A DNA stretch of 64,000 bases, from NCBI RefSeq assembly GCF_900456975.1, contig NZ_UGYM01000002.1:1984001-2048000 (forward strand). The letters are read 5' to 3'. Shown piece after piece: positions 27,461 to 36,896 of the stretch. The stretch's first letter is position 1, and each line of letters begins with the position of its first letter. This DNA is from Shewanella baltica (lineage in GTDB: Bacteria; Pseudomonadota; Gammaproteobacteria; Enterobacterales; Shewanellaceae). Both the position numbers and the translations under genes were made by a program. The notes under the pieces are model-generated. The model searched no databases. It saw only the letters and a program-made list of their open reading frames with translations, and was not told the origin of the DNA.

Positions 27461-29194
27461 ATGGTATCACTTACTCAGCCTGAACATTTTATATTAGTTG
27501 TCGATGATGATGCTATTGCGAGTCAGAGGATCAGTGACTTTATTCATAGTAAAGGTTACAACGTGATTGTTTGTAATGATCTCGAGGAGGTATTTTTTGA
27601 AATAACGCAAAATACGGTTGATTTAATCCTGATTAACTACTGGCTCAAAGATGGCACTGCACTAGCGTTACTGAATAAGTTGAACGAGGAAAAACAAGAA
27701 ACGCCTGTTATTGTGATGAGTGAGACTAAAGAAAGCCAAAACGTGTTAGCGTGTTTTAGTATGGGGGTATTAGATTTTGTCGTTAAACCGATCAACGTTG
27801 AAATATTTTGGTATAAAGTTGAATGCTTACTTAGCCGTGTGCAACTACAACATAAAGTCGAACAACAAAGAATTGAACTCGAAAAAATGCTTTATGAGAA
27901 GGCCAGAGAAGAACACATGGCCCGGCATTTGTTTGAGCACTTAGTTAATATTGATAATACTGATTTTGATTTTGTGCAGACCTACTGCCAAGCAAGTGCC
28001 AATTTTAGTGGTGATATTATCCTTAATGGCATGGCACCTAATGGCAATTTCTTCTTAATTCTCGCCGATTCAACGGGTCATGGCCTGAGTGCAGCCATGC
28101 CGATTATGCGCGTCGCGAGCACATTTAGAGCCATGGTTTCAAAGGGGTTTTCTTTAATAACGCTGATCTACGAGCTGAATGCTAAGGTTCATCGCGAGAA
28201 TCCAGAAGACAGATTCGTAGCCTGTATTATTTTGGAAGCCGATTTTAATCGCAATAAATTACACATTTGGAATGGCGGTATGCCGCCTGTGTATATTCAG
28301 GCTGATGAACACGCCAAGTTACCGAATACTGATATTGAAGAACGACATATTTTAAGTTCAGATAGCCATAAAGCGATAGAACAATTTAAATCGACCAATA
28401 TGGCACTGGGTATATTGCCGCCACATACTTTTATTGCTGATATTTTTACCGTTGATTTACCGATTAATGGCCATGCCTGTCTTTTTAGTGACGGTTTAAT
28501 TGAGCAATATACCCATGAAGAACGCCCATTTGGTATTGATAAATTAAAAGCGTTGTTTATTAATTTATCCGGTGGTCTTACCCATTATTTGAATGAAAAT
28601 ATGCATGAGTACTGCTCTGCTGAAAATATTGCAGATGATATTACGATTTGCACTTTAGATTTCGAGAAACTAAGCCGTTGGCATCAAAGTCGAGAAGTCA
28701 GCCGAGTGCAATCTATTATGGACGGTGAGTTTTGTTGGGATGTCAGCATCGCCGGACCTATGTTACTCAGCGCTGACTATTTAAGCTCATTAAATCAATT
28801 TTTAAGCATATTTGGCTTTGCCACTCATTTCTGCCAACGGGTTTTTACTGTCGTCGCAGAGTTATTTAGCAACGCCATTGACCATGGTGTACTAAAATTA
28901 GATTCACGGCTAAAAAACGATCCAGAAGGCTTCGAACTGTACCATAGTATTAGGGACAGTTTTGCTGACAGACTTACATCAAACGATTGGGTGAAAGTGA
29001 GCATTATCTGGCGCTCATCGAAAAACGAGTTACATATTAGTGTGAGCGACAGTGGAAAAGGTTTTACGGGTAATGAGAACATCATTGCTGACATTCCTCA
29101 GTTGTCTGGTCGCGGTCTCTCACTGGTGAAAACATTATCTAAGACCTACGAATTAGTACCCCCAGGGAATATAACTAAAGTCATAATGGAATAG
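27461..29194 (+). CDS. crsR: Receiver / PP2C-type phosphatase / anti-sigma kinase (CrsR-like)
   Basis: Three-domain regulator of 577 residues. A receiver-like domain (about 10-130) comes first. Next is a SpoIIE/RsbU-type PP2C phosphatase (about 165-395; FSGDIIL, ADSTGHG, FSDGLIE, ADDITI), predicted to dephosphorylate CrsA. Last is a GHKL anti-sigma kinase domain (about 435-577; ELFSNAIDHG, SDSGKGF, GRGLSLVK), predicted to bind sigma-S and phosphorylate CrsA. In the receiver, the acidic pair (Asp15/16) and Lys109 are present, but the phosphoacceptor position is Asn59 (ILINYW), so phosphorylation as in a normal receiver is doubtful. It lies between crsA and cheY. Confidence 0.88.
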   Translation: MVSLTQPEHFILVVDDDAIASQRISDFIHSKGYNVIVCNDLEEVFFEITQNTVDLILINYWLKDGTALALLNKLNEEKQETPVIVMSETKESQNVLACFSMGVLDFVVKPINVEIFWYKVECLLSRVQLQHKVEQQRIELEKMLYEKAREEHMARHLFEHLVNIDNTDFDFVQTYCQASANFSGDIILNGMAPNGNFFLILADSTGHGLSAAMPIMRVASTFRAMVSKGFSLITLIYELNAKVHRENPEDRFVACIILEADFNRNKLHIWNGGMPPVYIQADEHAKLPNTDIEERHILSSDSHKAIEQFKSTNMALGILPPHTFIADIFTVDLPINGHACLFSDGLIEQYTHEERPFGIDKLKALFINLSGGLTHYLNENMHEYCSAENIADDITICTLDFEKLSRWHQSREVSRVQSIMDGEFCWDVSIAGPMLLSADYLSSLNQFLSIFGFATHFCQRVFTVVAELFSNAIDHGVLKLDSRLKNDPEGFELYHSIRDSFADRLTSNDWVKVSIIWRSSKNELHISVSDSGKGFTGNENIIADIPQLSGRGLSLVKTLSKTYELVPPGNITKVIME

Positions 29195-29197
29195 CGC

Positions 29198-29563
29198 ATG
29201 AGTAAAAAAATATTAATTGTTGATGATTCCGCTGCGATTCGACAAATGGTCGAAGCGACCCTTAAATCGGCTAACTATCAAGTGGTGCTGGCCAAAGATG
29301 GTCGAGAAGCCCTCGATATCTGTAACGGGCAAAAATTTGATTTTATTCTTACTGATCAGAATATGCCGCGAATGGATGGGCTGACCTTAATTAAATCCTT
29401 ACGTGCTATGTCGGCATTTATGCGAACTCCGATCATTATGCTTACGACGGAAGCGGGCGATGACATGAAGGCGCAAGGAAAAGCGGCAGGTGCGACGGGA
29501 TGGATGGTAAAACCCTTTGATCCTCAAAAGCTGTTGGCTATTACGGCAAAAGTGCTGGGTTAA
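29198..29563 (+). CDS. cheY: CheY-type single-domain response regulator
   Basis: A 121-residue single receiver domain. Acidic pocket VDDS at the N-terminus, phosphoacceptor Asp in LTDQNMPRMDG, Thr in MLTTE and Lys in MVKPFDP are all present. It is 3 bases after crsR and 17 before cheA. In this kind of operon it is the probable CheA target. Whether it acts on flagella or as a phosphate sink/donor for the CrsR branch cannot be told. Confidence 0.93.
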   Translation: MSKKILIVDDSAAIRQMVEATLKSANYQVVLAKDGREALDICNGQKFDFILTDQNMPRMDGLTLIKSLRAMSAFMRTPIIMLTTEAGDDMKAQGKAAGATGWMVKPFDPQKLLAITAKVLG

Positions 29564-29580
29564 CTGCAACGGGGTGCACT

Positions 29581-31767
29581 ATGTCCATCAATATGGCCGA
29601 GTTCCATCAGGTCTTTTTTGAAGAAAGTCATGAACATCTTGAAAATATGGAACAATTGCTATTGGCATTGGACCTTGCTTCTCCCGATCCTGAAGAACTG
29701 AACACTATTTTCCGTGCCGCCCACTCGATTAAAGGTGGCAGCGGTATTTTTGGTTTTACCGCACTGACCAGTGTCACCCATGTGATGGAAAACCTGCTAG
29801 ATAAAACCCGTAAGGGCAACTTCCAACTCACCTCATCGATTATCGATTTACTGCTGAGTACCGTTGATACGCTATCTCATATATTGAGCCTGTACCGCGA
29901 AGAAGAACAGATTGATTGGCAGGAGGTGGAGTACAGTAAAAGTCAGCTGGTCGCAGCGTTAAATGGCGAGTCTTTTAGCTCATCGGTTGCAGTACGCAAT
30001 GGCACTGATGCTGCTAATGCTCCGATTTTTCCCATTATCCAAGCCGAGTCAGTGGAGAAGGTGGAAGATCAGGGTTTTGGATTCTTTGAAGATGAAATGG
30101 CTCGCGATATTGCTATTGAAGGTGAAGACTTTGGCTTTTTTGAAGAGGCTTATCAAGCCGAAGAAATCAGCGCACAAAGTGTCATAAATGATGTAAGCAA
30201 TACTGAGAAAGCGGCAGAGCCCATTGATTTCACATCCGATGATGAATTAGGCTTTGGCTTTTTTGAGGCATTAACGCCGGAATCCTTCGCCAATGAAATC
30301 GAGTTACTGAGCTCAAAGCCAGTAGCGCCTAAGGTAGTTAAACCCACCACAGTTGCCAATCAAGCTGAAGTCAACGCAGATAGCTGCCAAGCAAAACACC
30401 GCATATTTAAAGAAAAAGAGAGCGTTACTGACGCCAAAGTGTCGCCTGCTGTAAGTGTTCCCGCGAGTGTTTCTGTAAACCCTAGCTCGCCTGCTGTACC
30501 CCATTCAAATGCAACAAATTCAAATGCGGCACTCAGTTCATCCGCTATACCAAAAAATACGCCTCCAGAAGTGAAAGCAGCGGCTAAAAAACCAGCCGCG
30601 TCGGCTCAGGATGCCACCTTAAGGGTCGAAACTTCTAAAATAGATACTCTGGTCAATCTAGCGGGCGAGCTGGTGATCACTCAGTCCATGCTAACGCTTA
30701 TTGGCAATGAAATGACGGGCGATTTAGGCGAACGCCTTAAGACTGCACTTAATGAATTGGAACGTAATACCCGTGAGATGCAAGAAGCTGTGATGTCGGT
30801 GCGTATGCTGCCGGTATCTTTTGTGTTTAACCGTTTCAATCGTTTGGTGAGGGATCTTTCTGAGCAACTGGGTAAAAACGTCAATCTCGTGATTGAAGGT
30901 GGCAACACAGAAATTGATAAGGGCATGATTGAAAAGCTTGTCGATCCGCTGACCCATTTAGTGCGCAATAGCTTAGATCACGGCATCGAAAAACCAGAGA
31001 AACGACTAGCAGCGGGTAAATCCGAAGTGGGCGTATTGTCCCTAAAAGCCAGCCAAAGGGGTGGCAATATTGTTATCGCTGTGCATGATAATGGCGCGGG
31101 GTTAAACCGTGAGCGCATTATTCAAAAGGCGCGGGAAAACGGTTTGCAAGTGGCTGATAACAGTAGCGACAAGCAAATTTGGCAATTGATTTTTGCCGCA
31201 GGATTTTCAACCGCGCTGGAAGTCACAGATGTGTCTGGCCGCGGTGTCGGTATGGATGTGGTGCGCCGTAATATTGAAGCCTTAGGCGGACGCATTGATA
31301 TTGAGTCCACTGAGGGTCAAGGTTCAACCTTTGAAATCCAATTGCCACTTACGCTGGCGATTGTCGATGGTATGACAGTTTCTGTGGGAAATCAGATCTA
31401 CATTTTGCCCTTAGTGCACATCATTGAATCCATTCAGCCGCAAACTGAACAACTCAAATTTCTAGCCAAAGAAAGACTCTTAAAAGTACGTGAAGAATAC
31501 TTACCTCTACTTAACCTTTATCAGCTGATGGAAATTGAGCCCAATGCGAAGAGCCCTGAAGAGGGCATAGTGGTATTGCTCGAAAGCAACCACAAGCGCT
31601 TTGGCCTGTGCGTTGATGCCTTAGTTGGCCAGCAGCAAGTCGTGATCAAGAGTCTTGAAAAACATTATCGCAGGATCCCCGGAGTTTCCGGCGCCACCAT
31701 CATGGGCGATGGCAGCGTCGCTTTGATCCTCGATGTCGAATCGCTCGCTCTGCACATAAAAAATTAA
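29581..31767 (+). CDS. cheA: Chemotaxis histidine kinase CheA with FGFFE-repeat linker
   Basis: Kinase that phosphorylates CheY and CheB. The 728-residue protein has the P1 phosphotransfer domain at 1-110, with phospho-His48 in FRAAHSIKGG. The dimerisation domain starts near 345 (KIDTLVNLAGELVI). The ATP-binding domain has the N-box HLVRNSLDHG, then DNGAGL and GRGVGMDVV. The CheW-like P5 is about 590-728. Between P1 and P3 lies a low-complexity linker of about 230 residues where a P2 domain would normally be. It carries three copies of FGFFE (166-170, 184-188, 225-229). These may replace P2 as docking sites. Confidence 0.94.
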   Translation: MSINMAEFHQVFFEESHEHLENMEQLLLALDLASPDPEELNTIFRAAHSIKGGSGIFGFTALTSVTHVMENLLDKTRKGNFQLTSSIIDLLLSTVDTLSHILSLYREEEQIDWQEVEYSKSQLVAALNGESFSSSVAVRNGTDAANAPIFPIIQAESVEKVEDQGFGFFEDEMARDIAIEGEDFGFFEEAYQAEEISAQSVINDVSNTEKAAEPIDFTSDDELGFGFFEALTPESFANEIELLSSKPVAPKVVKPTTVANQAEVNADSCQAKHRIFKEKESVTDAKVSPAVSVPASVSVNPSSPAVPHSNATNSNAALSSSAIPKNTPPEVKAAAKKPAASAQDATLRVETSKIDTLVNLAGELVITQSMLTLIGNEMTGDLGERLKTALNELERNTREMQEAVMSVRMLPVSFVFNRFNRLVRDLSEQLGKNVNLVIEGGNTEIDKGMIEKLVDPLTHLVRNSLDHGIEKPEKRLAAGKSEVGVLSLKASQRGGNIVIAVHDNGAGLNRERIIQKARENGLQVADNSSDKQIWQLIFAAGFSTALEVTDVSGRGVGMDVVRRNIEALGGRIDIESTEGQGSTFEIQLPLTLAIVDGMTVSVGNQIYILPLVHIIESIQPQTEQLKFLAKERLLKVREEYLPLLNLYQLMEIEPNAKSPEEGIVVLLESNHKRFGLCVDALVGQQQVVIKSLEKHYRRIPGVSGATIMGDGSVALILDVESLALHIKN

Positions 31768-31777
31768 GGAAATAGCC

Positions 31778-32290
31778 ATGGAGAGTCGATCAACTATGAC
31801 TGCCAAAGTGGAATACAACTCCCATGATGAGGTGGAGTTTTTGAGTTTTATGCTGGGCGAAGAGCACTATGCCCTCGATATTATGTCTGTGAAAGAAATT
31901 CGCGGTTATGAGTCAGTCACCAAAATTGCCAACGCCCCTAGCTTTATAAAAGGCGTGATTAATCTACGCGGTGACATAGTGCCCATAGTGGATTTACGGA
32001 TGAAATTTGCTGTTGGAGCAGTCACTTATAACGAGTTCACTATCGTCATTATGCTCAACGTGTTCGAGCGCATTGTCGGCATAGTGGTCGATGCCGTATC
32101 CGATGTGATTAAGCTATCAGCGGAGGAGATCTTACCCGCACCAGAATTTGGTGTGGCGTTCGATAGTCGCTATCTCAAAGGCTTAGCCACAGTCGAGGAT
32201 AAGATGATCATTTTAGTAAATATTCAGGCTCTGATCAGCAGTGATGAGCTGGGTCTAATTGATGCAAATAGTCTGACTGATCAGGAGTAA
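31778..32290 (+). CDS. cheW: CheW coupling protein
   Basis: Scaffold of 170 residues joining CheA to receptors. The single CheW SH3-like domain spans about 17-160, with typical stretches [19 protein letters not shown] and [15 protein letters not shown] precedes the ATG at 31778. It is 10 bases after cheA and 5 before the next receptor gene, hence cotranscribed. Confidence 0.94.
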   Translation: MESRSTMTAKVEYNSHDEVEFLSFMLGEEHYALDIMSVKEIRGYESVTKIANAPSFIKGVINLRGDIVPIVDLRMKFAVGAVTYNEFTIVIMLNVFERIVGIVVDAVSDVIKLSAEEILPAPEFGVAFDSRYLKGLATVEDKMIILVNIQALISSDELGLIDANSLTDQE

Positions 32291-32295
32291 CAATA

Positions 32296-34290
32296 ATGAG
32301 TATCTTCAAATTTTTTGGCAATGATGAAGCGCGTGAACAAAGGGATGAAGAGCGTCAGCGCTATTTTCAGCTACTCGATAACAGTGGCAACAGCTTCATG
32401 ATTGCTGACAGTCAGCGCAATATCATCTATGCGAATAAAGCCGTCGTCCGCTTGCTTCAAGAGGCCGAGGACGATATTCGTAAAGAGTTACCCCAATTCT
32501 CGGTCGCTAAACTGATCGGCAGTAATATTGATATTTTCCATAAAAATCCAGCGCATCAACGCAACCTATTAGAGCGTTTGACTCAGTCCCATACTGCACA
32601 AATCACCATTGGCAAGCGTACCTTTAGGTTGATTCTGACGCCGATTATCACGGCTGAAAATAAGCATTTAGGCACAGGTGTCGAGTGGATAGATCGCACC
32701 GAAAGTATTGAAGCCGAGCGCGCAACCCAGCGCATTATGGAAGCGCTCAACAATACCAGTACCAACGTCATGATCGCCGATGCTAACCGTACGATCATTT
32801 ATATGAATCGCTCGGTCGAAGCCATGTTACGCCAGTCTGAACACGAAATTAGGCAGGCCTTACCACACTTTTCCGTGGATAAAATCCTCGGCAGCTCGAT
32901 GGATATCTTCCATCGTAATCCTGCCCACCAAGCGAGTTTACTTGATAAATTAGACCGTAAATATGAATCGCTGATTAAGGTCGCTAGTTGCCATTTCCGT
33001 TTAACGGCTAGCCCCATAGTGTCAAAAGAAGGCGAGCGCTTAGGGACTGTGGTTGAATGGCTCGACCGCACCATTGAAGTGCAAACTGAGCAAGAGATTT
33101 CCCGCATTGTGACCGCAGCAGCAGCGGGTGATTTCTCCCAAAGGGCGGACACCGAAGGCAAGCAAGGTTTCTTCCTGATGCTGGCGAACAACTTGAATTC
33201 GTTAATTGAAACCTCGGACCGTGGACTGCAAGATGTGGCGCGCGTACTGATGGCGCTGGCGGATGGCGATCTGACTACCCGCATTTATAACGATTATGAA
33301 GGCACTTTTAATGATTTGAAAAACTACTCAAATCAAACCGCTGAAAAGCTATCCTTCATGATCCAAGATATTCAACGAGCGGCGGATACCATTAATACTG
33401 CCTCAGCAGAAATTGCCCAAGGCAACGCCGATTTATCCAGCCGCACCGAAGAGCAAGCTTCGAGCCTAGAAGAAACTTCCGCCAGCATGGAGGAACTCAC
33501 AGGTACAGTGAAACTCAATGCGGATAACGCCAGCCAAGCCAATGCCTTAGCCTCTAAAGCTTCGGAAGTGGCAGTGGACGGTGGTGAGCTTATCCAGCAA
33601 GTCGTACAGACCATGGCATCGATTAATGAATCGGCGCGTAAGATTGCCGACATCATTGGTGTTATCGATGGCATTGCATTCCAAACCAATATCTTAGCGC
33701 TTAATGCCGCTGTTGAAGCTGCGCGGGCGGGTGAGCAAGGGCGTGGCTTTGCTGTAGTCGCATCAGAAGTGCGCAGTTTAGCCCAACGCTCGGCCAATGC
33801 CGCTAAAGATATCAAGGCATTGATCTCGGATTCCGTGTCTAAAATCGAGAGTGGCAACAGCCTTGTCGGTAAGTCCGGCGATACCATGAAGGAAATCGTC
33901 ATCGCCATTAAACGGGTGAACGACATCATGGCGGAAATCGCCTCAGCGTCTAATGAGCAGGCAATCGGTATTGATGAAATCAGCAAAGCTGTGGTGCAAA
34001 TGGATGAAATGACACAGCAAAATGCGGCATTGGTTGAAGAAGCGGCCGCCGCCGCTGAAAGCATGCAATCCCAAGCACAGCAACTCTCAGACAGTGTTGC
34101 AAGTTTTCGTGTAGACGATGAGGATGAAGCCCCAAGGCAGAGCAACGCGAGATTAGCGGCGCCCAAAGCTAAGGCGATGAAACCCATGAAGCAGCTTCAA
34201 CCTATGGCAAAATCAAGGGTGACAGAGAAACCTAAAACCAATGCGATGAAGCCCATGAAGCAAGATCAAGATGAATGGGAAGAATTTTAA
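32296..34290 (+). CDS. Soluble methyl-accepting protein with two PAS domains and HAMP
   Basis: Cytoplasmic chemoreceptor of 664 residues without membrane segments. Two tandem PAS domains (about 20-135 and 140-260) are strongly alike, each with a SVxKxxGSxxDIFHxNPAHQ-type stretch, so they arose by duplication. A HAMP-like segment (about 265-365) and the signalling domain follow (hairpin tip [18 protein letters not shown] near 475). The C-terminal tail is Lys/Pro/Met-rich with a repeated AMKPMKQ. It ends in EWEEF, which fits the xWxxF docking pentapeptide for CheR/CheB. The PAS pair could bind haem, flavin or another ligand, which I cannot decide. Confidence 0.92.
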   Translation: MSIFKFFGNDEAREQRDEERQRYFQLLDNSGNSFMIADSQRNIIYANKAVVRLLQEAEDDIRKELPQFSVAKLIGSNIDIFHKNPAHQRNLLERLTQSHTAQITIGKRTFRLILTPIITAENKHLGTGVEWIDRTESIEAERATQRIMEALNNTSTNVMIADANRTIIYMNRSVEAMLRQSEHEIRQALPHFSVDKILGSSMDIFHRNPAHQASLLDKLDRKYESLIKVASCHFRLTASPIVSKEGERLGTVVEWLDRTIEVQTEQEISRIVTAAAAGDFSQRADTEGKQGFFLMLANNLNSLIETSDRGLQDVARVLMALADGDLTTRIYNDYEGTFNDLKNYSNQTAEKLSFMIQDIQRAADTINTASAEIAQGNADLSSRTEEQASSLEETSASMEELTGTVKLNADNASQANALASKASEVAVDGGELIQQVVQTMASINESARKIADIIGVIDGIAFQTNILALNAAVEAARAGEQGRGFAVVASEVRSLAQRSANAAKDIKALISDSVSKIESGNSLVGKSGDTMKEIVIAIKRVNDIMAEIASASNEQAIGIDEISKAVVQMDEMTQQNAALVEEAAAAAESMQSQAQQLSDSVASFRVDDEDEAPRQSNARLAAPKAKAMKPMKQLQPMAKSRVTEKPKTNAMKPMKQDQDEWEEF

Positions 34291-35136
34291 TTGAGCGAAA
34301 ACAAACCATTGGAGCGAGAGTTTGCCTATACCTCGGTGCACTTTAATACTGCGCGGACGACGCTGTACCGCTTAGCAGGGATCAAACTCGCCGATAGCAA
34401 GGATGCTATGGTGTATAGCCGTTTAGTGCGGCGGATCAGGACATTGAAATTAGCCGGATTCTCGGCTTATTTTGAGTATCTGTTAAGCCATGAAAACGAA
34501 CACCAAGAATTTATTAATGCGTTAACCACCAATCAAACGGCTTTTTTCAGGGAACCGCATCACTTTGAGGTGTTAAAGCAATATTTAATCGATAATCCAG
34601 ATACCCGCAGGATCTGGTGTGCGGCCAGTAGCACAGGAGAAGAACCATACTCGATCGCCATTGCTGTCGCTGAGCATTTTAATAGTTTTAAAACGCCTAT
34701 CGAGATCATTGCCTCCGATATCGACAGCGGCGTACTAAAAAAGGCTGAAATGGGTATTTATCCCTTAGACCGGATTGATACTGTTAGCGATATCCGCAAG
34801 AAACGTTTTTTTCACCGCGGACGCGGTTCACAGTTGGGCAATGTGCGCGTGGTGCCCGAATTAAAACAAATGCTCAAGTTCACCCGCATCAATTTACTCG
34901 ATTCATTTTGGCCGTTAAAAACGCCAATCGATGTGATTTTTTGCCGTAATGTGATGATTTATTTCGATAAAGAAACACAGGAAGTCATTTTAAAACACAT
35001 GATGAACTCCCTCAGCGAGGATGGGCTTTATATAGCGGGACATTCGGAAAATTTTAACATGTTCCCGCAAATCATCACTGCCGTTGGCCAAACAACCTAT
35101 CGGCCAGTGAAGGGGCTCATGAGTGCTAAAACCTAA
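34291..35136 (+). CDS. cheR: Chemoreceptor methyltransferase CheR
   Basis: SAM-dependent enzyme that methylates glutamates on chemoreceptors. 281 residues. The start is a TTG directly after the preceding stop (TAATTG), so translation is probably coupled. The helical N-domain (about 15-80) is followed by the SAM fold with AASSTGEEPYSIAI (near 110), SDIDSGVL and FCRNVMIYFD. The beta-subdomain could dock on the EWEEF tail of the neighbouring receptor. It overlaps cheD by 14 bases. Confidence 0.94.
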   Translation: MSENKPLEREFAYTSVHFNTARTTLYRLAGIKLADSKDAMVYSRLVRRIRTLKLAGFSAYFEYLLSHENEHQEFINALTTNQTAFFREPHHFEVLKQYLIDNPDTRRIWCAASSTGEEPYSIAIAVAEHFNSFKTPIEIIASDIDSGVLKKAEMGIYPLDRIDTVSDIRKKRFFHRGRGSQLGNVRVVPELKQMLKFTRINLLDSFWPLKTPIDVIFCRNVMIYFDKETQEVILKHMMNSLSEDGLYIAGHSENFNMFPQIITAVGQTTYRPVKGLMSAKT

Positions 35137-35743
35137 TATCGAATATGCCATTACAGAGCCGAATCGCTATCATGACCATCATTTTGGTTGCGATGCGGTG
35201 AAAATCTTACCCGGCGAATATTTTGCGACCCGTGAAGACACCATGATAGTGACAGTGCTTGGCTCCTGCGTGTCCGTGTGTTTGTATGATCCTAAGCTCA
35301 AAATTGGCGGGATGAATCACTTTTTATTGCCAAGCGATAACAGCAATTGCACTGGGGTACTCGCTGACTCAGCACGTTACGGTGTATATGCAATGGAGCT
35401 ATTAATCAATGACTTGCTCAAGCTTGGCGCGCAGCGCAATTCACTCGAAGCGAAAGTGTTTGGGGGGGGCAATATGTTACGTGGCTTTACCGTGCACAAC
35501 ATTGGCGAGCGTAATGCCGAGTTTGTGATTGAATACCTCAATCTGGAAAACATCCCCATAATGGCCGCCGATTTACTCGATGTGTATCCGCGCAAAGTGT
35601 ATTTTTTCCCCCATACGGGCAAAGTGAAAGTTCGCAAAATTAAAACCATGCATAACAGCACGATTCTTGACCGAGAAAGCGAGTACCGCTTACGGGTTCG
35701 TAATCTCCCCACGGGCGGTGACGTTGAACTATTTGGTGATTAA
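35123..35743 (+). CDS. cheD: Chemoreceptor glutamine deamidase CheD
   Basis: Deamidates receptor glutamines and can bind CheC-type phosphatases. 206 residues. The GTG start at 35123 overlaps cheR by 14 bases. The catalytic Cys lies in TVLGSCVSVCLYD and the His in GGMNHFLLP; Thr/Asn residues around VFGGGNML are conserved. A 20-residue N-terminal extension has HDHH. There is no cheC in the window. Confidence 0.93.
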   Translation: MLKPNIEYAITEPNRYHDHHFGCDAVKILPGEYFATREDTMIVTVLGSCVSVCLYDPKLKIGGMNHFLLPSDNSNCTGVLADSARYGVYAMELLINDLLKLGAQRNSLEAKVFGGGNMLRGFTVHNIGERNAEFVIEYLNLENIPIMAADLLDVYPRKVYFFPHTGKVKVRKIKTMHNSTILDRESEYRLRVRNLPTGGDVELFGD

Positions 35744-35746
35744 GTT

Positions 35747-36796
35747 ATGACGATCAAAGTGCTAGTTGTTGATGATTCCGCGCTGATGCGCAGCCTACTC
35801 GGTAAAATGATTGAGGCTGATCCTGAACTGTCTCTGGTTGGGCAAGCTGCCGATGCCTTTGAGGCCAAGGATCTGGTGAATCAATTTCGCCCCGATGTGA
35901 TCACCTTAGACATCGAAATGCCTAAAGTGGATGGCTTAACCTTTCTGGACCGCTTGATGAAAGCCAGACCCACAGCGGTAGTGATGATTTCCTCGTTAAC
36001 CGAGCAGGGCGCGGATGCGACCTTTAATGCCTTGGCCTTAGGCGCGGTGGATTTTATCCCTAAACCAAAATTAGACTCGCCCCAAGGTATCCATGATTAT
36101 CAGGATTTTATTTTAGATAAAATCAAATCCGCCGCGAAAGCCAAAATCATCAAGCCGCAGAAATTTGTTGAGCCAGTACGACCAGTGTCGAGTAAGCGGC
36201 CGGTATTGGCCAATGCAACCCTGACACAACATCTAGTTGCGATAGGCGCCTCTACAGGCGGCACCGAAGCCATCTTGTATGTATTACAGCATTTACCTGC
36301 GGCTATGCCACCGATAGTGATCACCCAACATATGCCAGCGGGGTTTACCCGCACTTTTGCGGAACGTTTAAACCGACAGTCACGGATCACTGTTAAAGAA
36401 GCGGAGCATGGGGAACGACTCTTACCCAGTTATGCCTATGTTGCACCAGGAGATCATCACCTTGAGATCATCAAAGTGGGTGGTAGTTATAAAGTCAAAT
36501 TAACCCAAGATGAAAAGGTCAGTGGCCACAGACCTTCGGTCGATGTGATGTTTATGACCTTGGCCCAATGTGCCGCGCCCAATATCAGCGCGATGATTTT
36601 AACTGGCATGGGCAAAGATGGCGCCGAAGGCATGGTGGCGCTGCATCAAAAAGGCGTCACCACTTTTGCCCAAGATGAACAAAGTTGTGTGGTATTTGGC
36701 ATGCCAAGGGAAGCGATAAAGTGCCGCGCGGTGGATTATGTGGTGGAGTTGTCGCAGATGCCGAGCAAACTTATCAACCACTTAAGCTCACTGTGA
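35747..36796 (+). CDS. cheB: Chemotaxis protein-glutamate methylesterase CheB
   Basis: Response-regulated methylesterase/deamidase, last gene of the operon. The receiver (1-125) has VVDDSALMR, phospho-Asp in TLDIEMPKVDG and Lys in FIPKPK. The C-terminal esterase domain (about 155-345) has the catalytic Ser in IGASTGGTEA, His in ITQHMPAGFT and Asp in TGMGKDGAEGM. It is 3 bases after cheD. No strong terminator follows; the next gene converges. Confidence 0.94.
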   Translation: MTIKVLVVDDSALMRSLLGKMIEADPELSLVGQAADAFEAKDLVNQFRPDVITLDIEMPKVDGLTFLDRLMKARPTAVVMISSLTEQGADATFNALALGAVDFIPKPKLDSPQGIHDYQDFILDKIKSAAKAKIIKPQKFVEPVRPVSSKRPVLANATLTQHLVAIGASTGGTEAILYVLQHLPAAMPPIVITQHMPAGFTRTFAERLNRQSRITVKEAEHGERLLPSYAYVAPGDHHLEIIKVGGSYKVKLTQDEKVSGHRPSVDVMFMTLAQCAAPNISAMILTGMGKDGAEGMVALHQKGVTTFAQDEQSCVVFGMPREAIKCRAVDYVVELSQMPSKLINHLSSL

Positions 36797-36896
36797 TTGC
36801 TGCTTTTAATGAAGTTCAAAAGTAACCATCAATATGGTGGTGAGCCAAACGAATGACATTACGGCCAGACTCATGCACCGGATGAGTGAATGGCGT

